DNA of 13,969 nucleotides from Deltaproteobacteria bacterium. Lineage in GTDB: Bacteria; Desulfobacterota; DSM-4660; Desulfatiglandales; HGW-15. The translations under genes were made by a program, and so were the position numbers. This document shows positions 7,718-13,969 of the stretch, piece after piece. The stretch is from assembly GCA_020060215.1 (NCBI GenBank), contig JAGVAP010000048.1:1-13969 (forward strand). The letters are read 5' to 3'. Position 1 is the first letter of the stretch, and each line of letters opens with the position of its first letter. The notes under the pieces are model-generated. The model saw only the letters and a list, made by a program, of their open reading frames with translations, did no database searches and was not told the origin of the DNA.

Positions 7718-9661
7718 TTATGCTGCTATCATCTTCTCCTTCTCTCCATCATCCAGGTGTGGCGCGCCATGCTGCTCAGCAGTGGTTTTGCCCAGCATCT
7801 TTCTAAGCTCCTCCCCTTGAACGACTTCCTTTTGGGAAACAAGGAGGGCCAAGTCATCCAAGACCTTCCGGTGACCGGACAGGATTCCCAGCACCCTTTG
7901 ATGGGCCTGTTCGATCAACTGGGAGATTTCTTCATCGATCTCCCCGGCTTTCTGTTCGCTATAGATTTTGCCGTGAGAAAAACTATCCGGAAGGAACATG
8001 GAGTGACGAGGCCGCTCATAGGTCACCAATCCCAGGCGATCGCTCATGCCATATTCCGTCACCATGGACCTCGCGATTTCCGTAGCCCGCTGCAGGTCGT
8101 TTTGGGCTCCGGTGGAGATCTCTCCGAAAACCAGTTCCTCCGCAACCCTTCCCCCTAGGAGAACGGCCAGCCGGTCAAGCAGCTCAGGGCGGGTCATCAG
8201 GTACCGGTCTTCGGTGGGCTGCTGCTGGGTGTATCCGAGAGCCGCGATTCCTCGCGGAATCACGGAGATTTTGTGCACCGGGTCGGCGTGCTCGACGGAT
8301 TCGGCTACGATCGCATGTCCGGACTCATGGAAGGCGACAATTTCCTTCTCCTTCGGATTCATTACCCGGTTCTTTTTCTGCAGACCCGCAACAACCCGAT
8401 CGATCGCCTCGTCGAAATCCGCCGGCTCCACCTCTTCCTTGTCTTTCCTTGCAGCCAACAGGGCCGCCTCATTGATAAGGTTGGCCAGGTCTGCGCCCAC
8501 AAAACCAGGGGTTCGACCCGCGACCTTGCGAAGCTCCACATCGGGAGACAGGAGAACGTGCCTGGAGTGGATCTTCAGGATGGCTTCCCGCCCGTTGATG
8601 TCCGGGCGGTCTACCAGGACCTGCCGATCGAACCGGCCCGGGCGCAACAAGGCGGGATCCAGGATTTCCGGCCGGTTGGTGGCGGCCATGATGATAACCC
8701 CTTTATTGGTTTCGAATCCGTCCATCTCCACCAGGAGCTGGTTGAGGGTCTGCTCTCGTTCGTCATGACCGCCCATCACATTCATTCCCCGTGCCTTCCC
8801 CAGCGCGTCCAGTTCATCGATGAAGATGATGCAGGGGGCCTGGCCGGCGGCCTGAGAGAAAAGATCGCGGACGCGGGCTGCCCCCACGCCTACGAACATC
8901 TCCACAAACTCAGAACCGCTGATACTGAAGAAAGGCACTCCCGCCTCCCCGGCCACCGCCCTGGCCAGAAGGGTTTTGCCGGTCCCCGGCGGGCCGACCA
9001 GGAGCACCCCCTTGGGAATCCTTCCCCCCAGTTTCTGGAATTTCCCAGGGTTGCGTAAAAACTCCACCACCTCCTGCAGCTCCTCTTTCGCCTCATCGAT
9101 ACCGGCTACATCGGAGAGCGTGACCTGGGAGTCGCTCTTTGCGAAAATCTTGGCCTTGCTCTTGGCGAAAGACATGACCCCCATTCCCGGCCCCATCTTT
9201 TTCATGGCGAACCGCCAGATCAGGAAGAAAATGGCGAGGGGAATCACATAGGAGAGAACGGTGGACAGGAATTTGCTTTCATAGTGTCCGGAATAGCTGA
9301 CCCTGTATTCGTCCAGATCCTTCACCAGGCCGGGATCATATACCCGCACCGTGGTGAACTTCTGGACCGGCTCTCCTCTCAATGTTCCAGTGATTTTTTC
9401 CGGGGAGATGGTCAATTGACTCACGGTACCGTCGGCCACATACTGCTTGAATTGGCTGTAGGGAATGGTCTCCACTTTTCCAGAGAAGAAGTTTTGCTGC
9501 AGGTAGCTGAACAGGAAGACGGCCACCACGAAGTACCAGATGCTGAAGCGAGTTTTCGGAGGCAGGGAATCCTTCCCTTCTTGATCGTCCCGAAAACCCG
9601 CGAGGGAACGAAGTTTATCCAGCAAGTCTTTCGGTGGTCCTTTTTGTCCATTGGACGGCAT
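7718..9661 (-). CDS. ftsH: FtsH, membrane AAA+ zinc metalloprotease
   Basis: A complete 647-residue ATP-dependent protease that degrades damaged membrane and some cytosolic proteins. ATG 9661 follows AAGGAAGAG. Two membrane spans at about residues 41-55 and 134-150 flank a periplasmic domain. The AAA module has Walker A GPPGTGKT (223-230), Walker [11 protein letters not shown] (278-287), pore motif around [11 protein letters not shown] (254-264) and the second region of homology [20 protein letters not shown] (326-345). The protease has the zinc motif HESGH (445-449) and the third ligand in STGAQNDL (Asp about 522). Small departures from the E. coli pattern are IDELD instead of IDEID and a [13 protein letters not shown] loop. 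An N-terminal extension of about 35 residues precedes the first span. Its neighbours groESL and hflKC make a quality-control cluster; it may be a second ftsH copy. Confidence 0.97.
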   Translation of the reverse strand: MPSNGQKGPPKDLLDKLRSLAGFRDDQEGKDSLPPKTRFSIWYFVVAVFLFSYLQQNFFSGKVETIPYSQFKQYVADGTVSQLTISPEKITGTLRGEPVQKFTTVRVYDPGLVKDLDEYRVSYSGHYESKFLSTVLSYVIPLAIFFLIWRFAMKKMGPGMGVMSFAKSKAKIFAKSDSQVTLSDVAGIDEAKEELQEVVEFLRNPGKFQKLGGRIPKGVLLVGPPGTGKTLLARAVAGEAGVPFFSISGSEFVEMFVGVGAARVRDLFSQAAGQAPCIIFIDELDALGKARGMNVMGGHDEREQTLNQLLVEMDGFETNKGVIIMAATNRPEILDPALLRPGRFDRQVLVDRPDINGREAILKIHSRHVLLSPDVELRKVAGRTPGFVGADLANLINEAALLAARKDKEEVEPADFDEAIDRVVAGLQKKNRVMNPKEKEIVAFHESGHAIVAESVEHADPVHKISVIPRGIAALGYTQQQPTEDRYLMTRPELLDRLAVLLGGRVAEELVFGEISTGAQNDLQRATEIARSMVTEYGMSDRLGLVTYERPRHSMFLPDSFSHGKIYSEQKAGEIDEEISQLIEQAHQRVLGILSGHRKVLDDLALLVSQKEVVQGEELRKMLGKTTAEQHGAPHLDDGEKEKMIAA

Positions 9662-9741
9662 TTTTCTCTTCCTTTGCGAAAATCCTCAAACGTCCTCGCC
9701 TTTTCCCCGGTCCTTCCCACAAGGATCCAATGGAACGGTCA

Positions 9742-11232
9742 TTACCGCCCGGCGCGTAAGATATGCAAATCGGATATCCTCCGGAAGTGATGACCGTATA
9801 TGGCGAGAGTCACTGCCAACGAAAACAGCCGGGGTTTGCGCATCAGGGTCCAGAGCAGAAGACGCCAGTATTGGAACCGCTCCCTGCCCAGGATGCCGAG
9901 CCTAAAGCTGGAGTGGAAGAACGCAAGGACTCGTTGAAAATCCATGGGCGTCCTGGCTTGAGGAACCCCGAACTCACGAAGCAGATTCTTCACACGCCGG
10001 TAAAAGAACTTGGGGGAATAGATGTGTCCTATGATCGACCGATAACCCTCCAGGAGGCTATCGAGGCCCATCTTCGGCATGATGTTGGTGGTTCCGTCCA
10101 CATTGTCACCGGAGATCCTGCCGGCCAGCCGGTTTTCCTTTTGAAGCCGATCAAAGAGCCTGGTCCCCTGCGGAGCATTCAGTATGCCCACCATTGCGGT
10201 CGCAATTCCGCTTTTCTGGATGAAATCGATCTGCCTCTGAAAGATGGAGTGGTTGTCGCTGTCAAAGCCGACAATAAAACCACCCGAAACCTGCAGTCCG
10301 GCACGTTGGATCACTCGGACATTTTGAAGGAGATCCCGGTGTTTGTTCTGGTTTTTGCGGCATTCCGTAAGACAGTCCTCATCGGGTGACTCAATGCCGA
10401 TGAATACTGCATCGAATCCTGCCTTGACCATCATGTCTAGAAGTTCTGCGTCGTCGGCCAGATTGATGGAAGCCTCCGTATAAAAAACACAACCCTTCTT
10501 ATTGGCTCGCCACTCGATCAGCGCGGGCAGCAACCGTGTCTTCAGGTATTGCTTGTTTCCGATGAAATTATCGTCCACGAAAAAGATGTTGCCGCGCCAT
10601 CCGGAGGCATAAATGTCGTTTAATTCCTCAATCACCTGTTGAACTGTTTTCAAGCGAGGTCGATGACCGAACAGAACCGTCACATTGCAGAATTCACAGT
10701 TGAATGGACACCCTCTGGAAAACTGAATGCTCATGGAGGCATATTTCTTCATCTGGATCAAATCCCAGGAGGGGATCGGGCTGTGGTGAAGATCGCAGAA
10801 ACCTGACGCCCTGTAGATCTTCTTCGGACAACCGTTCTTCAAATCCTCAAGGAAAGGCGGCAGGGTGATCTCGGCCTCGTCAAGGACAAGATGATCCACC
10901 TCCCCGAACTCCTCCGGTTCAGCGGTAAAAAGCGGCCCGCCCGCGACTACTTTCAGGCCATTCCGCCTGCAACGAGCGATGATCTGTTTCGCCGATTCCC
11001 GCTGCACCGCCATACCGCCGATAAAGACCATTTGCGCCCATGAGAGGTCGGCATCCGTAAGGTCGTCCACGTTCACATCCACAAGACGCTTTTGAAATCC
11101 AACAGGCAAGATGGACGAAACGGTAAGCAGGCCGAGAGGCGGATTTGCCGCCTTTCTATGAATGAATTTCAGCGCGTACTTGAAAGACCAGAACGTATCG
11201 GGAAACTTCGGATAAATGAGGAGTACGTTCAT
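9742..11232 (-). CDS. B12-binding-domain radical SAM protein (HpnP-like/DUF4070 type)
   Basis: A 496-residue enzyme. The N-terminal part (1-about 140) is a cobalamin-binding-like domain: MNVLLIYPKFPDTFWSFKYA, NPPLGLLTVSS, KVVAGGPLFTAEPEEF and LDEAEITLPPFL. The radical SAM core follows with SRGCPFNCEFCN: cysteines 175, 179 and 182 in the Cx3Cx2C pattern that holds the 4Fe-4S cluster, then NIFFVDDNFIGNK, FYTEASINLADD, GIESPDE and GGFIVGFDSD. The C-terminal part fits the DUF4070 domain of this group. The group includes the hopanoid C-2 methylase HpnP, but many members have other or unknown roles, and no hopanoid gene is in view, so I do not name a substrate. Start ATG 11232 overlaps the stop of the ABM-like gene (ATGA). 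ftsH begins 80 bases downstream, so co-transcription is possible. Confidence 0.92.
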   Translation of the reverse strand: MNVLLIYPKFPDTFWSFKYALKFIHRKAANPPLGLLTVSSILPVGFQKRLVDVNVDDLTDADLSWAQMVFIGGMAVQRESAKQIIARCRRNGLKVVAGGPLFTAEPEEFGEVDHLVLDEAEITLPPFLEDLKNGCPKKIYRASGFCDLHHSPIPSWDLIQMKKYASMSIQFSRGCPFNCEFCNVTVLFGHRPRLKTVQQVIEELNDIYASGWRGNIFFVDDNFIGNKQYLKTRLLPALIEWRANKKGCVFYTEASINLADDAELLDMMVKAGFDAVFIGIESPDEDCLTECRKNQNKHRDLLQNVRVIQRAGLQVSGGFIVGFDSDNHSIFQRQIDFIQKSGIATAMVGILNAPQGTRLFDRLQKENRLAGRISGDNVDGTTNIMPKMGLDSLLEGYRSIIGHIYSPKFFYRRVKNLLREFGVPQARTPMDFQRVLAFFHSSFRLGILGRERFQYWRLLLWTLMRKPRLFSLAVTLAIYGHHFRRISDLHILRAGR

Positions 11233-11594
11233 ACTTGCGGCCCCCTGTTCGACTCAGCGTAAGAATTGGATTTGTTGTCCCTGGCTGCATGAACGGCCTC
11301 CATCCCTTCAGAATAGGAAACCGTGTGTATTTTAATTTTCGGAGGTTCGCACAAAAGGTTTTTTGTACCAAGCAAAACGCCGAACCTCGCTGATCTCCAA
11401 TGGAGTCTCAGATCGTCACGGGTTTCCCACTCCTCGATCAGGCTGAAAACGTTCCTGTCCTCGATGTCACGGAACACCTCGTAGTTCAGACAGCCCTTCT
11501 CTTTTGCCGTCGGCTCGATCATTGAGACAAGCGTTAGCAGCAGTTCTTTCTGCTTTTCCGGCAGTGCATTCATTATTATCCTGACAAGGATCAC
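11229..11594 (-). CDS. ABM-fold (antibiotic biosynthesis monooxygenase-like) small protein
   Basis: I chose GTG 11594, with AGGAGG six bases upstream; the open frame extends to 11720 but that part is not like the family. The 121-residue product begins MILVRIIMNALPEKQKELL and continues KEKGCLNYEVFRDIEDRNVFSLIEEWETRDDL and RLHWRSARF. This is the ferredoxin-like ABM pattern: first strand, helix, GCL-x-YE-x-x-x-D strand, EEW-x-x-x-x-x-L-x-x-H helix. Such proteins are small dimers, some being quinol or haem-handling monooxygenases, others with unknown roles. The C-terminal tail beyond about residue 95 (AVHAARDNKSNS) is extra and polar. The stop overlaps the radical SAM start by four bases, so both are translated together and probably act together. 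The function of the pair is not known to me. Confidence 0.82.
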   Translation of the reverse strand: MILVRIIMNALPEKQKELLLTLVSMIEPTAKEKGCLNYEVFRDIEDRNVFSLIEEWETRDDLRLHWRSARFGVLLGTKNLLCEPPKIKIHTVSYSEGMEAVHAARDNKSNSYAESNRGPQV

Positions 11595-11751
11595 GAGAGA
11601 CCTCCTCGCGGCAATGCAACACCAACGATGGACGCGCGCATAAGCATACATTGGAAGTCTTGTCGTCCGTGTTGCGGCCAAGAATTCAAACATTCTATCC
11701 ATATTCTCTTCAACGTTCATGCCATGCAGTGTGAGCCTGGAGGGAATTCAT

Positions 11752-11767
11752 CTAACCTATGGATTAG
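11752..11767. promoter_or_regulatory. imperfect palindrome upstream of the ABM/radical SAM pair
   Basis: CTAACCTATGGATTAG matches its own complement at 12 of 16 positions. It lies beside the AT-rich candidate -10 region, as an operator might. Evidence is the symmetry alone. Confidence 0.2.
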
Positions 11768-11771
11768 CTGA

Positions 11772-11799
11772 TTAATATATATGCCAGGAGGACCGGCAA
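11772..11799 (-). promoter_or_regulatory. possible sigma-70-type promoter for the ABM/radical SAM operon
   Basis: On the minus strand TTGCCG (11799-11794) and TATTAA (11777-11772) are 16 bases apart, each a four-of-six match to the consensus, in an otherwise notably AT-rich patch (TATATATTAA). It is about 180 bases upstream of GTG 11594, and the tandem repeat at 11826-11858 lies just upstream of it. Weak on its own; the location supports it. Confidence 0.3.
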
Positions 11800-11825
11800 A
11801 GGCGGAGGAATTGATGCAAGGGCAC

Positions 11826-11858
11826 TGGTCATATTTGACCAATGGTCGTATGTGACCA
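11826..11858. promoter_or_regulatory. tandem 16-bp palindromic operator-like repeat
   Basis: TGGTCATATTTGACCA (11826-11841) and TGGTCGTATGTGACCA (11843-11858) are direct copies with one base between them. Each is itself an inverted repeat of TGGTCA/TGACCA around four bases (second copy one mismatch), and the middle also forms TGACCA-A-TGGTC. Such spaced dyads in tandem are typical of a site for two transcription factor dimers. Arms of TGGT/ACCA type are known for GntR/FadR-like regulators, but spacing differs and no regulator is in the window. On the minus strand it lies upstream of the ABM/radical SAM operon. Confidence 0.6.
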
Positions 11859-12001
11859 ATCCGGTATGGGGTGGGGATGGGTTCCGTAGCAATGCTGTTA
11901 TTTCAAGTACAGGAGTCTGTACACGTCGTCGCCCTGGCGAAAGCCCGGGCCCGTCCCTCGCAGTGACATGGCATTGGCAGCGTGGTGGAACGGAGCCTCT
12001 G
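11859..12001. other. gene-free tail with an inverted repeat
   Basis: With 11595-11858 this completes a gap of about 400 bases between the ABM gene and the ATPase remnant. It holds a perfect six-base inverted repeat GTACAG-GAGT-CTGTAC (11907-11922) and a GC-rich run with GGGCCCGGGC character (about 11945-11960). Next to it (minus strand) GTCACTGCGAGGGACG resembles a motif of short dispersed repeats. No coding frame looks real here; the ATPase frame runs on to 11903 but loses its similarity at about 12002. Confidence 0.4.
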
Positions 12002-12130
12002 CTCCAGAATGGCAGCCAAGAACAACATAACCTCAGCCGCGCCGGTGGAGATCAGCAGGTAGATCACCTTGCGCACATTATCGTAGGCGAACCGGCCTTC
12101 CTCCACGCCGGCGACTACATGTATGAGCCC
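12002..12130 (-). pseudogene. P-type cation ATPase, short internal remnant
   Basis: Directly after the phosphorylase stop, in the same frame, the sequence reads LIHVVAGVEEGRFAYDNVRK and VIYLLISTGAAEVMLFLAAIL. This matches the conserved segment of P-type ATPases where the phosphorylation/hinge region (VaaVeeGR-x-x-YDNIRK) meets the first C-terminal membrane helix. The rest of the ATPase, including DKTGT and the remaining helices, is absent on both sides; after AAILE the frame turns into unrelated sequence. About 40 residues survive. P-type ATPases often stand near GH65 phosphorylase genes in stress islands, so this probably marks a deletion that removed a neighbour. Identity is fairly strong for so short a piece. 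Confidence 0.65.
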
Positions 12131-13969
12131 TCAGGCGGGCAACAGATCTCCGAGATCGGCGACCACGACATCGGCCCCGTTGCGGCGCATCTCGTCGGGG
12201 CTGACGCTGCGGGCCACGCCCAGGACAAGCCCGAACCCGCCGCGTTTACCCGCCTGCACCCCGGAGAGAGCATCTTCGATCACCACCGCACGCGCGGGTG
12301 CGGCACCCAGCCTGCGGGCAGCTTCGAGATAGGGCTCCGGATCGGGCTTACCGGCCAGACCCAATTCGGCTGCGACATTCCCGTCTACTTTGGCATCGAA
12401 GAGGTCGGCGATGCCGGCCGCCTCCAGAGTCAAATCCGCATTGGCGCTCGAGGTGACAACCGCTGTTCGGATCCCCTCCCGTCGCAACCGGTGCAGCAAC
12501 CGGATCGAGCCGGGATAGGCGTCCACGCCTTTGCTTCGGATGATCTCCTGGACCAAATCGTTCTTGCGGTTGCTGAGACCCCACTCCGTTTCCATACCCG
12601 GTGTATCCTCCCGGGACCCCTTGGGCAGCTGGATCCCCCGTGAAGCGAGAAAGTCATGGGTCCCGTCTTCGCGCGGCTTGCCGTCGACCAACAGCAGATA
12701 GTCGGTGCCGATTTCAAAAGGCCGAAAAGGCTCGCCAAGCTGCTGCTCCCTCTTTTTCAGGAACTCGTCAAACATTTCCTTCCAGGCCTGCGCGTGCACT
12801 TCGGCCGTGGCGGTGAGCACGCCGTCCATGTCGAAAAGGACGGCATCGAACTTATTGCGTGGAATAACCGTCTCCATCGTAAAGGCCGGACGTTTCTCCG
12901 GCCGGCGTATGGCAAGGGTTGCCGGCTCGCCTTCCCGGAGGGTCACCTCCTGACCCTGGTGCCGGATCGTCAGGTCGCCTCCTTTTCGCAATCGGTAGGT
13001 CGCCTGGTCGTGAACAAGCTCCACTTCCAGCTCGGAGCCGCGGACCATGAGCGGGAAACTCATCCCCTCCCACTGGTTGGGAAGCCGGGGGTCGAAGGAA
13101 AGCATGCCGCCATGGTCGCGCATTCCGGCCAGTCCGTAGGTCAAGGCCATCCAGGTCCCGCCGATCGACGCCACGTGGACCCCGTCGCGTACGTTTCCGC
13201 CGATGTCCGCCAGGTCCATGAGAACTGCATAGCGAAAGTACTCGAACGCCTCTTCCCCGTAGCCGTTCTCCGCGGCGATGATGCTTTGAATGCAAACCGA
13301 TAAAGAGGAATCTCCTGTGGTCAGGGGGTCGTAGTAGTCGAAGTTCCGGCGCTTTTCCTCGGCGCTGAAAACATTCCCGAGCAGGAAAAGCGCCAGGACC
13401 ACGTCCGCCTGCTTGATGACCCGGTGGCGGTAGATAACCAGCGGGTGATAATGCAGCAGCAGCGGAAAGTTTTCGGTGGGCTCGCTTTCCAGATCCCAGG
13501 GCTGCCTATCCAGAAAATTGCCATCCTGCAGGTGGATGCCGAGTTCCTCATCATAGGGGATGTACATGGCCTCGGCGGCGCGACGCCAATCGTCGGCCTC
13601 CTCCGGACGAAAGCCGGTCCGATCCACCACCGCAGCATAGCGCTCCGGCGCCTCCCGATGCAGAGAAGTCATCACGTCGGCGGCATAGCGCAGGTTTTCC
13701 CGGGCCATCATGTTGGTAAAGAGGTTGTTGTCGACCACTGCGTTGTATTCGTCCGGTCCGGTCACGCCGTTGATGCAGAACTGGCCATTCTTTTGTTCCG
13801 AATAAAACCCGAGGCTCAGCCAGAGCCGCGCCGTTTCAACCAGGATTTCGGCTCCGTGGCTCGCGAGGAAGTCCGGGTCGCCGCTCATTTCCACATATTT
13901 GCGGATTGCGTGTACGATATCCGCATCGATGTGATACTGGGCGGTGCCGGCTGCATAATAGGCCGATGC
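12131..13969 (-). CDS. GH65 disaccharide phosphorylase fused to beta-phosphoglucomutase-like HAD domain (5' end outside window)
   Basis: The frame is open to the right edge, starting within YYAAGTAQYHIDADI, so about 612 C-terminal residues are visible. The GH65 part has the catalytic acid in GVTGPDEYN (Glu codon at 13750-13748), the phosphate-site segment IKQADVVLALF, ENGYGEEAFEYF and the beta-sandwich end DPRLPNQWEGMSFPL. GH65 enzymes split alpha-linked glucose disaccharides (trehalose, maltose, kojibiose and others) with phosphate, giving beta-glucose 1-phosphate. The HAD part begins near 12850 with VLFDMDGVLTAT (nucleophile Asp codon 12832-12830), then VTSSANADLTLEAAGI, GKPDPEPYLEAA and VVIEDALSGVQAG, the set for beta-phosphoglucomutase, which makes glucose 6-phosphate. 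The fusion thus joins two successive steps. Trehalose is the likeliest substrate in this stress setting, but the specificity loop is not decisive. Confidence 0.93.
   Translation of the reverse strand, partial: ASAYYAAGTAQYHIDADIVHAIRKYVEMSGDPDFLASHGAEILVETARLWLSLGFYSEQKNGQFCINGVTGPDEYNAVVDNNLFTNMMARENLRYAADVMTSLHREAPERYAAVVDRTGFRPEEADDWRRAAEAMYIPYDEELGIHLQDGNFLDRQPWDLESEPTENFPLLLHYHPLVIYRHRVIKQADVVLALFLLGNVFSAEEKRRNFDYYDPLTTGDSSLSVCIQSIIAAENGYGEEAFEYFRYAVLMDLADIGGNVRDGVHVASIGGTWMALTYGLAGMRDHGGMLSFDPRLPNQWEGMSFPLMVRGSELEVELVHDQATYRLRKGGDLTIRHQGQEVTLREGEPATLAIRRPEKRPAFTMETVIPRNKFDAVLFDMDGVLTATAEVHAQAWKEMFDEFLKKREQQLGEPFRPFEIGTDYLLLVDGKPREDGTHDFLASRGIQLPKGSREDTPGMETEWGLSNRKNDLVQEIIRSKGVDAYPGSIRLLHRLRREGIRTAVVTSSANADLTLEAAGIADLFDAKVDGNVAAELGLAGKPDPEPYLEAARRLGAAPARAVVIEDALSGVQAGKRGGFGLVLGVARSVSPDEMRRNGADVVVADLGDLLPA

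Noticed and set aside
9742..11232. Naming the radical SAM gene hpnP (hopanoid C-2 methylase)
   Set aside because: Sequence pattern is similar, but the family is broad and no hopanoid biosynthesis gene is in the window.
11907..11922. Inverted repeat GTACAG-GAGT-CTGTAC as a LexA box
   Set aside because: LexA boxes read CTGT-N8-ACAG; here the half-sites are in the opposite order and spacing is four.

Overview
The window looks like chromosomal DNA of a Gram-negative bacterium, most likely a Desulfobacterota (deltaproteobacterial) relative. That placement is an inference from the protein flavour (HflK/HflC, FtsH and GroEL sequences, a B12-binding radical SAM enzyme, a GH65-phosphoglucomutase fusion) and cannot be proven without a search. 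Both ends cut through genes.

Left part, plus strand (2-2420). This is the 3' end of an Rhs gene with a variable C-terminal toxin-like domain carrying a histidine/aspartate metal motif. It is followed by a small AT-rich three-helix membrane protein (candidate immunity gene) and a frameshifted membrane-anchored gene. After about 420 bases of apparently gene-free DNA come the remains of a RelBE/Phd-type toxin-antitoxin pair: the antitoxin is frameshifted, and the toxin has a stop at codon 7 and loses its similarity soon after.

Middle and right part, all minus strand (13969 down to about 2528). Read in transcription order: a GH65 phosphorylase fused to a beta-phosphoglucomutase-like HAD domain (partial), a P-type ATPase remnant, about 400 bases with operator-like repeats, an ABM-fold monooxygenase-like protein overlapping a B12-binding radical SAM enzyme (ATGA), then ftsH, groES, groEL, a small single-span membrane protein, hflK overlapping hflC (ATGA), and a broken BON-domain gene. 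hflC carries one in-frame TGA where the family normally has arginine.

The core theme is protein quality control: a membrane AAA+ protease (FtsH), the membrane complex that surrounds and modulates it (HflK/HflC), and a full GroES/GroEL chaperonin, lying side by side with a small uncharacterised membrane protein between groEL and hflK. Around it are typical stress companions (BON protein, P-type ATPase, a disaccharide phosphorylase probably for trehalose or a related alpha-glucoside), several of them decayed. The radical SAM/ABM pair upstream of ftsH is the least explained part and has a striking tandem operator-like repeat upstream. Several independent frameshifts and stops may mean real decay of an accessory island or errors in the assembly; this cannot be decided from the sequence alone.
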